From Embleya hyalina (lineage in GTDB: Bacteria > Actinomycetota > Actinomycetes > Streptomycetales > Streptomycetaceae), in contig NZ_BIFH01000016.1 in the NCBI RefSeq assembly GCF_003967355.1, positions 425,904 to 489,903 of the forward strand: a stretch of DNA of 64,000 nt, in the 5' to 3' direction. This document shows positions 1-8,921 of this stretch, piece after piece; the stretch's first letter is position 1; each line of letters starts with the position of its first letter. The notes beneath the pieces are model-generated. The model saw only the letters and a program-made list of their open reading frames with translations. It ran no database searches and was not told where the DNA came from. The position numbers and the translations under genes are program-made.

Positions 1-1236
1 TACACCTTCCAGGTCACCGCGACCAACTCCGCCGGCGAGTCCCCCAAGTCGGCGACGGTGAGCGCGAGCACCACCGGCGGCGGCACCCAGATCCCGGCCA
101 CCCCGACCGGTCTCGCGGCCGGCGCGCCGACGTCCACGAGTGTTCCCCTCTCGTGGAACGCGGTGCCCGGTGCGACCGGCTACAACCTGTACCAGAACGG
201 CGCCAAGGTGCAGTCCGTGACCGGGACTTCCGCCACGGCAGGCGGGTTGACCCCGGCCACCGCGTACAGCTTCCAGGTCAGCGCCACCAACGCGGCCGGC
301 GAGTCGGCCAAGTCCGGCGCGGTGACCGCGACCACCACCAACGGCGGTGGCGGCACGCTGCCCAAGCACGTACTCACCGGCTACTGGCAGAACTTCAACA
401 ACGGCGCCACCATCCAGACCATCGCCCAGGTGCCCGCCGAATACGACATCATCGCGGTCTCGTTCGCCGACGCCACCGGCCAACCGGGCGGCGTCTCGTT
501 CACCCTCGACCCGGCGCTGAACTACTCCGAGGCGCAGTTCAAGGCCGACATCGCGGCCAAGAAGGCGGCCGGCAAGAAGGTGATCATCTCGGTCGGCGGG
601 GAGAAGGGCAGCGTCTCGATCAACAGCGCGTCCGCCGCGAGCAACTTCGCCAACACGCTGTACACCCTGTTCCAGAACTACGGGTTCGACGGCGTCGACA
701 TCGACCTCGAGAACGGCATCAACTCCACCTACATGACGCAGGCGTTGCGCTCGCTCTCCGGCAAGGTCGGCCCGAGCCTGGTGATCACCATGGCGCCGCA
801 GACCCTCGACATGCAGTCGACCGGAACCGAGTACTTCAAGACCGCGCTCGCGATCAAGGACATCCTCACCGTCGTCAACACCCAGTACTACAACAGCGGT
901 GCGATGCTCGGCTGCGACGGCAAGGTCTACAGCCAGGGTTCGGTGGACTTCCTCACCGGTCTCGCCTGCATCCAACTCGAAGGCGGCCTGGCGCCCTCGC
1001 AGGTCGGCCTCGGCCTGCCCGCCTCACCGCGCGGCGCCGGTTCGGGCTACATCTCGCCGACCGTCGTCAACAACGCCCTGGACTGCCTGGCCAAGGGCAC
1101 GGGTTGCGGCACGTTCAAGCCGAGCAAGACCTACCCGGGTCTGCGCGGCGCGATGACGTGGTCGACCAACTGGGACGCCCTGAACGGCAACCAGTTCTCC
1201 AACACCGTCGGCCCGCACCTCGACACGCTGCCGTAG
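1..1236 (+). CDS. Secreted GH18 chitinase with FnIII modules (5' end outside window)
   Basis: The frame is open from the first base, so the gene starts upstream of the window and 411 codons are visible. It opens in the last strands of one fibronectin type III module, followed by a complete FnIII module (about residues 32-113) and a GH18 barrel (about 120-410). The GH18 signature DGxDxDxE is intact as DGVDIDLE at residues 230-237; the last Glu is the catalytic acid in this family. The module order suggests an exported enzyme hydrolysing beta-1,4-N-acetylglucosamine polymers, though signal peptide and any binding domain lie outside the window. The next gene is a paralogue with the same FnIII linker and a related catalytic domain. 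A strong hairpin follows the stop. Whether it is an endo- or exo-chitinase cannot be told. Confidence 0.93.
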   Translation, partial: YTFQVTATNSAGESPKSATVSASTTGGGTQIPATPTGLAAGAPTSTSVPLSWNAVPGATGYNLYQNGAKVQSVTGTSATAGGLTPATAYSFQVSATNAAGESAKSGAVTATTTNGGGGTLPKHVLTGYWQNFNNGATIQTIAQVPAEYDIIAVSFADATGQPGGVSFTLDPALNYSEAQFKADIAAKKAAGKKVIISVGGEKGSVSINSASAASNFANTLYTLFQNYGFDGVDIDLENGINSTYMTQALRSLSGKVGPSLVITMAPQTLDMQSTGTEYFKTALAIKDILTVVNTQYYNSGAMLGCDGKVYSQGSVDFLTGLACIQLEGGLAPSQVGLGLPASPRGAGSGYISPTVVNNALDCLAKGTGCGTFKPSKTYPGLRGAMTWSTNWDALNGNQFSNTVGPHLDTLP

Positions 1237-1243
1237 CGCCACC

Positions 1244-1294
1244 GGGGCCTGTCCGGGCCCGCCGAGATCCACCGGGATCCGCCGGACAGGCCCC
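1244..1294 (+). terminator. Rho-independent-type hairpin after the first chitinase
   Basis: A perfect 13-bp inverted repeat (1244-1256 with 1282-1294) surrounds a 25-nt loop, 8 nt after the stop codon. There is no clear T-tract, as is common in streptomycetes. It separates the two chitinase genes, so they may be transcribed independently. Confidence 0.6.
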
Positions 1295-1363
1295 GCCCGG
1301 GCCGGACCACGCGACCGGCCCGGGCTCCCCGCACCGTCCCGTCCCGACCACGCGAGGAATCCC

Positions 1364-3481
1364 ATGTCCGGATCCACCAGCGTCCGTCCCCCCACGCGAG
1401 CACGCGCCGGGCGGCTGCGCCCGCTCGTCGCCGCGACGAGCACCGCGTTCCTGACCGCCGCCATGCTCACCGTCGCCGGCGGCGGTGCGGCCGACGCCGC
1501 GGACACCGCCGGCACCGCCGAACTGGTCCAGAACGGCGGCTTCGAGTCCGGCCTGACCGGCTGGACCTGCAGCGCCGGCAGCGGCGCCGCGGTGACCACC
1601 CCGGTGCACGCGGGCACCGGAGCCCTCAAGGCCACTCCCGCGGGCGGCGACAACGCCCGCTGTTCGCAGACCGTCACCGTGCAGCCCTCCTCGGACTACG
1701 TGATCTCCGGTTGGATGCGCGGCAGTTACGTCTACCTCGGGGCGACCGGCACCGGCACCACCGACCCCGCCACGTGGACCGGCTCCGCACCGGACTGGAC
1801 CCGCCTGACCACGAACTTCCGCACCGGGCCGAACACCACCTCGGTCACCCTCTACACGCACGGCTGGTACGGCACCGGCGCGTACTACGCCGACGACCTG
1901 TCCCTGGTCGGCCCCGGCGGCACCACCCAAATCCCGGCCGTCCCCACCGGATTGGCCGCCGGCGCGCCGACCACGACCACCGTGCCGCTGTCGTGGGCCG
2001 CGGTACCCGGCGCGACGAGCTACAAGGTCTACCGCGATGGGGTGTTGGCGCAGACCGTCACCGGCACGAGCACCACGGTGACCGGCCTGACCCAGGCCAC
2101 GGCGTACAGCTTCCAGGTCAGCGCGGCCAACTCGGCGGGCGAGTCGGCCAAGTCGGCCCCCGTCACCGCGACCACCACCGGAGGAGGCACCCAGATTCCC
2201 GCCACCCCGACCGGCCTCGCGGCCGGCACGCCGACCACGACCACCGTGCCGCTGTCCTGGACCGCGGTGTCCGGCGCGAGCGGCTACAACGTCTACCGCG
2301 ACGGGGTGCTGGCGCAGTCCGTGACCGGTGCCACCGCCACGGTGACCGGACTGACCGCCGCCACCGCGTACGGCTTCCAGGTCAGCGCGACCAACGCGGC
2401 CGGCGAATCGGCCAAGTCGGCGGTGCTCACCGTCACCACCGCGACCGACGGCGGCGGCGGCCAACTGCCCCCGCACGCCCTGATCGGCTACCTGCACGCG
2501 AGCTTCGCCAACGGCTCGGGCTACACCAAGATGGCGGACGTACCCGCGAGTTGGGACGTGATCAACCTGGCCTTCGGCGAGCCGACGTCGGTCACCTCCG
2601 GCGACATCCGGTTCAACCGCTGCCCGGTGACCGAATGCCCCGGCGTGGAGAGCGACGCCGACTTCAAGGCCGCCATCCGGGCCAAGCAGGCGGCCGGCAA
2701 GAAGGTACTGATCTCGATCGGCGGCCAGAACGGCCAGGTGCAACTGTCCACGACGGCCGCGCGGGACAAGTTCGTCCAGTCCGTCGGCGCGATCATCGAC
2801 GAATACGGACTCGACGGCCTGGACATCGACTTCGAGGGCCACTCGTTGTCCCTGAACACCGGTGACACCGACTTCAAGAACCCGACCACCCCGGTGATCG
2901 TCAACCTGATCTCGGCGGTCAAGACGCTCAAGGCCAAGTACGGCAGCCGGTTCGTGCTCACCATGGCGCCGGAGACGTTCTTCGTGCAACTGGGCTACCA
3001 GTACTACGGAGCCGGGCAATGGGGCGGCCAGGACCCGCGCTGCGGCGCCTACCTGCCGGTGATCTACGCCCTGCGCGACGACCTGACCCTGCTGCACGTG
3101 CAGGACTACAACTCCGGCTCGATCATGGGCCTGGACAACCAGTACCACAGCATGGGCGGCGCCGACTTCCACATCGCGATGACGGACATGCTGCTCACCG
3201 GCTTCCCGGTCGCGGGCAAGACCGAGAACATGTTCCCGGCGCTGCGCCCGGAGCAGGTCGCGATCGGCATGCCGGCCTCGACCCAGGCGGGCAACGGCTG
3301 GGTGTCCACCACCGAGGTCAACAAGGCCCTGGACTGCCTGACCAAGGGCACCAATTGCGGGAGTTACCAGACGCACGGTGTCCGTCCGAACCTGCGGGGC
3401 CTGATGACCTGGTCGATCAACTGGGACCGGTTCAACAACCTCGAGTTCTCGCGCAACTTCGACACGTACTTCCGCAGGTAG
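1364..3481 (+). CDS. Secreted GH18 chitinase with N-terminal carbohydrate-binding and two FnIII modules
   Basis: The 705-residue protein has an arginine-rich signal peptide (1-46, cleavage near ADA|AD). A beta-sandwich binding module beginning NGGFESGLTGW (about 55-185, CBM4/9-like) follows, then two FnIII modules (about 190-270 and 275-357) and a GH18 domain (about 370-705). The catalytic motif is intact as DGLDIDFE at residues 484-491, and the C-terminal MTWSINWD strand is typical of GH18. It hydrolyses chitin-like polymers outside the cell. The FnIII modules closely resemble each other and that of the upstream gene, pointing to duplication or gene conversion. No DasR box or the direct repeats common at streptomycete chitinase promoters were seen in the 128-bp upstream gap, so substrate regulation is unclear. 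Confidence 0.95.
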   Translation: MSGSTSVRPPTRARAGRLRPLVAATSTAFLTAAMLTVAGGGAADAADTAGTAELVQNGGFESGLTGWTCSAGSGAAVTTPVHAGTGALKATPAGGDNARCSQTVTVQPSSDYVISGWMRGSYVYLGATGTGTTDPATWTGSAPDWTRLTTNFRTGPNTTSVTLYTHGWYGTGAYYADDLSLVGPGGTTQIPAVPTGLAAGAPTTTTVPLSWAAVPGATSYKVYRDGVLAQTVTGTSTTVTGLTQATAYSFQVSAANSAGESAKSAPVTATTTGGGTQIPATPTGLAAGTPTTTTVPLSWTAVSGASGYNVYRDGVLAQSVTGATATVTGLTAATAYGFQVSATNAAGESAKSAVLTVTTATDGGGGQLPPHALIGYLHASFANGSGYTKMADVPASWDVINLAFGEPTSVTSGDIRFNRCPVTECPGVESDADFKAAIRAKQAAGKKVLISIGGQNGQVQLSTTAARDKFVQSVGAIIDEYGLDGLDIDFEGHSLSLNTGDTDFKNPTTPVIVNLISAVKTLKAKYGSRFVLTMAPETFFVQLGYQYYGAGQWGGQDPRCGAYLPVIYALRDDLTLLHVQDYNSGSIMGLDNQYHSMGGADFHIAMTDMLLTGFPVAGKTENMFPALRPEQVAIGMPASTQAGNGWVSTTEVNKALDCLTKGTNCGSYQTHGVRPNLRGLMTWSINWDRFNNLEFSRNFDTYFRR

Positions 3482-3525
3482 GCATCGCCCGGGAAGCACC
3501 CCGGGCGGCCCTCCCCGATGCGACC

Positions 3526-3560
3526 CCCGCCGCCGGCACCCACGTGAGACCGGCGGCGGG
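3526..3560. terminator. Bidirectional hairpin between convergent genes
   Basis: An 11-bp perfect stem (3526-3536 with 3550-3560) with a 13-nt loop sits between the convergent chitinase and pyridoxamine-oxidase-like genes and could serve both. Confidence 0.55.
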
Positions 3561-3592
3561 CCGGTCCATGTTCGGCGACCCGCCGAATCCCG

Positions 3593-4060
3593 CTACGGGT
3601 GCAGCCAGTCGCCGTCCCGCAGGAGGGTGCGGCCCTTCAGTTCGTCGGCTTCGCGCCAGGCCTGGAGGAGTCGCGGACGCAGGTGGAAGTAGTGGTACGG
3701 GGCGGCGGCTTCGCGCGGGTCGAAGCCGCAGGCGGCGGCGAACGCGTCCGCCGTCCCGGCCGCCATGTCGGCGACCGCCACGGGTTCGGCGTCGGCCTCG
3801 ATCATGATCACGTCACGGGTCGGCCCGATGCCGAGCCGGACCGTACCGCCCGCCAGCAGGTTGCGCGCGGTCGGGCTCGTGGAGACGGTCGCGATCAGGA
3901 TCGTCTCCCCGTCCCAGCGGAACGACAGCGGCACCAGGTACGGCGTTCCGGTCTTCGCGTCGGCGGTGGCCACCCACGCGTCCATGTCGTGTTCGAGGCG
4001 GTGCAGGGTGTCCAGACGGCGCTGTTCGGCGCTGCGGGCGGGCGGTCGCGGCGTGGTCAT
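3593..4060 (-). CDS. Pyridoxamine 5'-phosphate oxidase family protein
   Basis: A 155-residue protein with the split-barrel fold of the PNPOx/flavin-reductase group: an N-terminal helix, then the strand LVPLSFRWDGETILIATVSTSPTARNL typical of small actinomycete members that bind FMN or F420, and a C-terminal HLRPRLLQAWREADEL segment. The start is placed at 4060 because GGAGG lies about 10 nt upstream; a longer in-frame reading to 4183 has no coding character. Members of this family have various redox roles, so the substrate is not predictable. It is on the same strand as the HD-domain gene but 160 nt away. Confidence 0.8.
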   Translation of the reverse strand: MTTPRPPARSAEQRRLDTLHRLEHDMDAWVATADAKTGTPYLVPLSFRWDGETILIATVSTSPTARNLLAGGTVRLGIGPTRDVIMIEADAEPVAVADMAAGTADAFAAACGFDPREAAAPYHYFHLRPRLLQAWREADELKGRTLLRDGDWLHP

Positions 4061-4219
4061 GGTGCGGGTGCCTCCGAATTCCGTATGTTCGGTGCGTCGT
4101 GGTCGGACGGCACCCAGTCTCGCGGACGCGTCGGTCGCCGAAAACGGGGGGCCGATCTCCGGGGCGGGCGCCGGCGGGACCACGACGCCGCCGACCCGGT
4201 CCGCGCGACTCGCCGACCC

Positions 4220-4822
4220 TCAGTTGACGCGGTGGCCGAACTCGGCGGCCAGCGTGTCGAGTTCGGGGTTTCCGAACTCGGCCGTCAGGGCCTCGAAGGT
4301 GACCACCTTGTCGTCGCCGAAGCGGCGGATCCTGGCGGCGAACGTGTCCGGGCGCAGGAAGCGGGGCGGGTTCGACTTGCTGTGGAACTTGTCCGCGTAC
4401 ATCACCAGGCGCTCCTCGACCGACTCCGCGACGTAGTCGTCGACCGGGATCGGCAGTTGCTGGTTCACCACGTCGGCCCGGGTCACGCCGACCCCGGTGT
4501 GACAGGAGCAGAACCGGTGCAGCACCTCGGGCAGGCCCTCCTTGCGCAGGATCTCCGCGCCGAGCAGGCCGTGCCGTACGTAGTTGGCGCCGTCGAGTCG
4601 ACCGGTGCCGTCGTAGAGCCGGTACACGCCGATGTCGTGCAACAGGCACCCGGCCCGCACCAGGTCGTGGTCCACGCCCGCGCCGGCGGGGCCGGCCAGG
4701 AGCTGCTCCGCGATGCGCCAGACGATTCCGCAGTGGGTGTGCACCTTCTCGAAGACCGCTCGGGTGGGTGCGTACGCCTGGTGCAACGCGGTGATCTCGG
4801 CGACCGTCGGAAGTTGTGCCAT
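4220..4822 (-). CDS. HD-domain phosphohydrolase-like protein
   Basis: A 200-residue protein with the metal-dependent HD fold: His residues near position 28-30 (HTH), the diagnostic LLHDIG with His62-Asp63, a following H in YVRHG, CSCHTG, and a distal Asp in MYADK. These are the usual metal ligands of the superfamily, which hydrolyses phosphate esters of nucleotides or second messengers. No second domain is present to indicate a substrate. The start ATG at 4822 is the natural N-terminus of the fold. Confidence 0.82.
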   Translation of the reverse strand: MAQLPTVAEITALHQAYAPTRAVFEKVHTHCGIVWRIAEQLLAGPAGAGVDHDLVRAGCLLHDIGVYRLYDGTGRLDGANYVRHGLLGAEILRKEGLPEVLHRFCSCHTGVGVTRADVVNQQLPIPVDDYVAESVEERLVMYADKFHSKSNPPRFLRPDTFAARIRRFGDDKVVTFEALTAEFGNPELDTLAAEFGHRVN

Positions 4823-5165
4823 CAGGGGAGCCTAGCCGAGGGGGCGTCGGGTTCGTCCGCACGGGCGGCGGCTCCGCGTGGCGGCGACGCGGCGGACGCC
4901 AGGGCCCGGTCGGGGGCTCGGATCCGGGTCGGGAAGGTCCGGGACCGGGTGGTGTGCGGAGGTGAACGGGCCTGTGTCGAGCGTGAGTTCGATCTTCGGC
5001 GGCCCCGACGGGTATCCTCGTGGTCGCCTGATGTTCGCCCGGTCGATCCTGCGGGGGCATCCCGGGATCGGGCACCGTGGAGGGGCGACGGCCGGCGACG
5101 TGCGCGCGCACGCTCGGGCGAGTCCGTCCGCGACCGACGGCCATCCCAGCGAACCAGGACATGCG
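4823..5165. other. Divergent intergenic region, 343 bp
   Basis: This lies between the HD-domain gene (minus) and the kinase-like gene (plus). An open frame reaches back through it on the plus strand, but its translation is low-complexity and unlike a conserved N-terminus. A TATCCT sequence at 5013-5018 could be a -10 element. I see no hairpin or palindrome that stands out. Confidence 0.5.
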
Positions 5166-5801
5166 ATGACCCCGACCACGCTCGCAGGGCCCGCTCCCGC
5201 CGGGCGCACCGACCACCACGCGTTCATCGCGATCGAGGGACCGCCCGGCGCGGGTGCCGCCGCGCTCGCGGACACGCTCGGCGCGGCACTGGGCTGCACC
5301 CCGATCGCCGGACGCGCCGAATCGATCCGCCTGGACACCCGCCCCGGACACGGCCTGGGCCTGGCCGGGCTGCTGCGGGCCGACGCGCTGGTCAAGCGCC
5401 GCCGGCCGAGCGGGCCGGTGATCGTACACACGTGGGCGGCCGGCGTCGCCGCCGACGGGGCGGCGATCTACCGGGCCGACGGAACGCGGCTCAGCGCCCA
5501 GGTCGCGGAGTATCGGGCGGTGTTGGAGGAGCCCACCGTCACGGTGCACCTGACCGCCTCGGCCCGCACCCTGCGCGACCGCCTCTCCGGCCAGCGTGTC
5601 CTGTCCGCCGACGACCGCGGCTGGCTCACCCGCCGAGGCGCCCTCGAACGTGTGGCCGAGGCCCACCTGACCCTGGCCCACGAGGCCGACCCCCGACACG
5701 CGATCGTGATCGACATCGACGGCCACGACGCCGGCGCGGTGGCCGACGTGGTCATCACCACCCTCCAGTCCCGAAACATCACCACCCCCAACGCGGCATA
5801 G
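5166..5801 (+). CDS. dTMP-kinase-like P-loop protein with a degenerate Walker A
   Basis: A 211-residue protein with the overall plan of thymidylate kinases: IAIEGPPGAG near the N-terminus, a central hydrophobic strand (VIVHTWAAGV), the EPTVTVHLTASARTLRDRL strand-helix that resembles the kinase nucleotide-binding half, and a C-terminal DPRHAIVIDIDG strand. The loop GPPGAGAA occupies residues 25-32, so the expected Lys31 and Ser/Thr32 of GxxGxGK(S/T) are both Ala. The usual phosphate-binding chemistry is therefore missing, suggesting a non-catalytic or altered role. ATG 5166 is preceded by AGGAC. Family assignment is by fold resemblance only. Confidence 0.7.
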   Translation: MTPTTLAGPAPAGRTDHHAFIAIEGPPGAGAAALADTLGAALGCTPIAGRAESIRLDTRPGHGLGLAGLLRADALVKRRRPSGPVIVHTWAAGVAADGAAIYRADGTRLSAQVAEYRAVLEEPTVTVHLTASARTLRDRLSGQRVLSADDRGWLTRRGALERVAEAHLTLAHEADPRHAIVIDIDGHDAGAVADVVITTLQSRNITTPNAA

Positions 5802-6052
5802 CCACGGAAACACCCACACCGCGCCTCCGCGCCCGACGGAGCGCGGCGGAGGAGAATCACTTCGCCTCCTCCCCGATGAGCGCCCGGGTGCGGGCTCGCC
5901 CCGACACGGCCCGCCCGTTCGCCCTGACGACCCCGGCCGAGCCTCTGCGGCCGGGCCGGGTTCGTGGTTGTCGCGCGCAGTGGTCTCACCTGCGCCGCGC
6001 CCCGCCGCTGCCCGGCACCGGTGGGGTGTCGGGGTCACGTATCGTGACGGAT

Positions 6053-6685
6053 ATGGGTGTCGTGGGGCTTCGGGAGATGAAGCGGGCTCGGTTGGTGGGG
6101 GCGATTTCGGATACCGCCATCGGGCTGTTCGTGGCTCGGGGGTTCGACGCGGTGTCCGTTGCCGAGGTCGCGGCGGCCGTGGAGGTGTCCAAGCCGACCC
6201 TGTTCCGGTACTTCCCGACCAAGGAAGACCTCGTGCTGCATCGGTTCGCCGATCATCAGGACGAGGCCGGGCGGGTGGTGGCGGGGCGTCCGGGGGGTGT
6301 TTCTCCGCTGACGGCGCTGCGCCGGCACTTCGTGGCCGGGCTGGAGCGGTTCGATCCGGTGACCGGGCTCAGTGACGCGCCGGAGGTGTTGGCCTTTCAT
6401 CGGCTCCTGTACGGGACGCCGAGTCTGGTGGCCCGGCTGCTCGCGTACACCGATCGCGCCGAACACGCGCTGGCCGACGCGCTCGGCGGGCCGGATCCGC
6501 TGGAGGCCCTGTTGGCGGCCGGGCAGATCGTCACCGTCCAGCGCATTCTGGCCCGGGAGAACTGGCGCCGGATCGCCGAGGGGGAGCGGGCGACGGCGTT
6601 GCTCCCGGAGGCCCGCACGGCGGCCGAGGGGGCGTTCGACCGACTGGCCGGCGGGCTGACCCGCCTCGCGAGCGTTACTGAGTAA
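6053..6685 (+). CDS. TetR/AcrR-family transcriptional regulator
   Basis: A 210-residue regulator with an N-terminal TetR helix-turn-helix (VAEVAAAVEVSKPTLFRYFPTKEDLV, about residues 38-63) and an all-helical ligand domain. ATG 6053 is used; an in-frame GTG at 6044 would add three residues. The stop codon lies inside a perfect palindrome (GTTACTGAGTAAC) that sits between this gene and helD, a good candidate for its own operator. It probably represses helD or itself; the ligand is unknown. Confidence 0.9.
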   Translation: MGVVGLREMKRARLVGAISDTAIGLFVARGFDAVSVAEVAAAVEVSKPTLFRYFPTKEDLVLHRFADHQDEAGRVVAGRPGGVSPLTALRRHFVAGLERFDPVTGLSDAPEVLAFHRLLYGTPSLVARLLAYTDRAEHALADALGGPDPLEALLAAGQIVTVQRILARENWRRIAEGERATALLPEARTAAEGAFDRLAGGLTRLASVTE

Positions 6686-6686
6686 C
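6674..6686. promoter_or_regulatory. Palindromic operator candidate between tetR and helD
   Basis: GTTACT-G-AGTAAC is a perfect 6-1-6 inverted repeat of the kind bound by TetR dimers. It overlaps the tetR stop codon (6683-6685) and lies 32 nt before the helD ATG, in a short AT-rich stretch that probably holds the helD promoter. Confidence 0.5.
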
Positions 6687-6717
6687 ATATTTAACCGAGT
6701 TGCATTATCCTGGGCGT

Positions 6718-8796
6718 ATGACGTCCCTCGATGCCGAACTCGTCAGCGAGCGCTCCCACCACGAGACCTGCCGCGCCGTGATGGCCGCGATGGTCGAGGG
6801 CGCGGCCGAACACGTCGTCACCGGTGAGGACGTCTCGGCGTCCGGCGCCGACGCCGAGGCGCTGGGCTACACGCTGCGCAGCCGGGCCCGGGAGATGGCC
6901 GAACTGCCGGAGACGCCACTGTTCTTCGGCCGACTCGACTTCGCCGAGTCCGGGGCGGCCGGCGAGCATCGAGGCGGCCGGTACCACATCGGCCGGCGTC
7001 GCATCGGCATCGATCCGACCGTTCCGCCCCTGGTCGTCGACTGGCGCGCGCCGATTTCCCGGGCCTTCTACCGGGCGAGCGCCCGCGACCCGCAGGGCGT
7101 CGCGGTGCGTCGCCGCTTCGGCTGGGCGCCGCGCAGCGCCGGGGCCGCCGAGGACCTGACCAGCTTCGAGGACGAACACCTGGACACCCGCCCCGACCCG
7201 GGCGAACCCGATCCCGCGAGCGGCCCCGGCGCGATCCTGGCCGGCGAGATCAACCGGCCCCGCGTCGGTCCGATGCGCGACATCGTCGCCACCATCCAGC
7301 CCGAACAGGACGACCTGGTCCGCCGTGCCCTGACCGCGTCCATCTGCGTCCAGGGCGCACCCGGCACCGGCAAGACCGCCGTCGGCCTGCACCGCGCGGC
7401 CTTCCTCCTCTACACCCACCCCCGGCGCATCCAACGCGGCGGGCTGCTGATCGTGGGCCCCAACCGGGCCTTCCTGCACTACATCTCCGAGGTGCTGCCG
7501 GCCCTCGGCGAGACCGGCATCCGCCAGGCCACGATCGACGACGAGGTCGGCCGGCACCCGATCCGGGCCCGGGACGAACCGGCCGCCGAGGTGGTCAAGC
7601 ACGACGCGCGCATGGCGACCGTGCTGCGCCGCGCGCTGTACGCCCGGGTCGGCGCGCCGACCGAGCCGGTGGTGATCCCGGACGGCTCCTACCGACGCCG
7701 CATCCCGCTGGACGAACTCGCCCGCATCGTCGAGCGGGTGCGCGCCGAGGACACCCCCTACGAGGTCGGCCGGGAGCGGGTCCGGGCTCGCGCGGTGCGG
7801 GTGCTGCAACTGCAGGCCGAGCGCAACTCCGGGCCGCCGACGGGGGAATGGCTGCGCCGGATGGGCCGGGCCAGGGGCCTCGCCGCGTTCGTCGACGGAT
7901 CCTGGCCGAAGGCCGGCCCCGAGGAGGTGCTGGCCGAACTGCTGACCGACCCGGACGCCCTGGCGCGGGCCGCCGACGGTGTGCTGACCCCCGCCGAGCA
8001 GGCGGCCATCCACTGGACCAAGCCGCCGCGCTCGGCCAGGAGCGCCCGCTGGTCGGCCGCCGACCTGGTGCTGCTCGACGAGATCGCCGGACTGATCGAG
8101 CGGCCCGGTACCTACGGTCACGTCGTCGTCGACGAGGCCCAGGACCTGTCCCCGATGCAGTGCCGCGCCCTCGCCCGGCGGATCGGCTCCGGCTCGGTGA
8201 CCGTGCTCGGCGACCTGGCCCAGGGCACCACCCCCTGGGCCGCCCGCACCTGGCCCGACCTGCTCGCCCACCTGGGTCGCCCCGACGCCGAGGTGGCCCC
8301 GCTGACCGTCGGCTTCCGCGTCCCGGCGGTGATCGTGGACCTGGCCAACCGACTCCTCGCGAGCCTGGACGTGGACGTACCGGCGGCCCGATCGTTGCGC
8401 CGGGACGGCGAGTTGACCATCCGTGAGGTCGCCGACCCGGAACCCGCCACGGTCGCGGCCGTACGCGCCGCACTCGCCCGCGAGGGCTCGATCGGGGTGA
8501 TCGCCGCCGACACCGGGACCGAGCCGCTGCGCGCGGCCCTGACCGCCGCAGGCATCGCCACGACCACCGCCGACGCACCGGACCCGACCGGCGTCGTCCG
8601 GGTCACGGTCCTGCCCGCGACGCTGGCCAAGGGCCTGGAGTACGACCACGTCGTGGTGGTCGAGCCGGCCGCGATCGTGGCCGCCGAGGCCCGCGGCGCG
8701 GGGCGGCTGTACGTGGTGCTGACCCGGGCCGTCTCGCGACTGGACATCGTGCACGCCCAACCGCTGCCCCGGGTGCTGCGGGCCGCCCTGGAGTGA
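6718..8796 (+). CDS. helD: HelD-family RNA-polymerase-associated ATPase
   Basis: A 692-residue UvrD/PcrA-like superfamily 1 protein. An N-terminal helical section (about 1-195) precedes Walker A (GAPGTGKT, about residue 213) and the Walker B DEAQDLSP (about 472-479), followed by motif IV-VI segments (VTVLGDLAQGTTPWA, LAKGLEYDHVVVVEP, LYVVLTRAVSRLDIVH). HelD proteins bind RNA polymerase and release stalled complexes; in some actinobacteria relatives protect polymerase from rifamycins. A rifamycin-associated element was not seen upstream. ATG 6718 is preferred over a TTG at 6700. The preceding TetR and palindrome suggest local control. Confidence 0.9.
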   Translation: MTSLDAELVSERSHHETCRAVMAAMVEGAAEHVVTGEDVSASGADAEALGYTLRSRAREMAELPETPLFFGRLDFAESGAAGEHRGGRYHIGRRRIGIDPTVPPLVVDWRAPISRAFYRASARDPQGVAVRRRFGWAPRSAGAAEDLTSFEDEHLDTRPDPGEPDPASGPGAILAGEINRPRVGPMRDIVATIQPEQDDLVRRALTASICVQGAPGTGKTAVGLHRAAFLLYTHPRRIQRGGLLIVGPNRAFLHYISEVLPALGETGIRQATIDDEVGRHPIRARDEPAAEVVKHDARMATVLRRALYARVGAPTEPVVIPDGSYRRRIPLDELARIVERVRAEDTPYEVGRERVRARAVRVLQLQAERNSGPPTGEWLRRMGRARGLAAFVDGSWPKAGPEEVLAELLTDPDALARAADGVLTPAEQAAIHWTKPPRSARSARWSAADLVLLDEIAGLIERPGTYGHVVVDEAQDLSPMQCRALARRIGSGSVTVLGDLAQGTTPWAARTWPDLLAHLGRPDAEVAPLTVGFRVPAVIVDLANRLLASLDVDVPAARSLRRDGELTIREVADPEPATVAAVRAALAREGSIGVIAADTGTEPLRAALTAAGIATTTADAPDPTGVVRVTVLPATLAKGLEYDHVVVVEPAAIVAAEARGAGRLYVVLTRAVSRLDIVHAQPLPRVLRAALE

Positions 8797-8921
8797 CGCA
8801 CGGTGGTCGCGCGCCCGCCACCCGTTCGCGGTAGCCGGGCAGGCGGCGGGCGGGCGGCCAACCTAACGTGTGGGAGGGAACCGTCCCCGGACACGGCCGG
8901 TGATCGACCCGGGAGGCCACG

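Noticed and set aside
1237-1363. DasR site or chitinase direct repeats at the second chitinase promoter
   Set aside because: Neither the TGGTCTAGACCA-type palindrome nor paired direct repeats could be found.
1115-3499. 794-codon open frame on the minus strand across the chitinase genes
   Set aside because: It is antisense to two well-supported GH18 genes and its translation is Arg/Gly/Val-rich without domains; long antisense frames are usual at this GC content.
3599-6685. 1028-codon open frame on the plus strand
   Set aside because: Only its last 210 codons (the TetR regulator) have protein character; the rest is antisense or noncoding.
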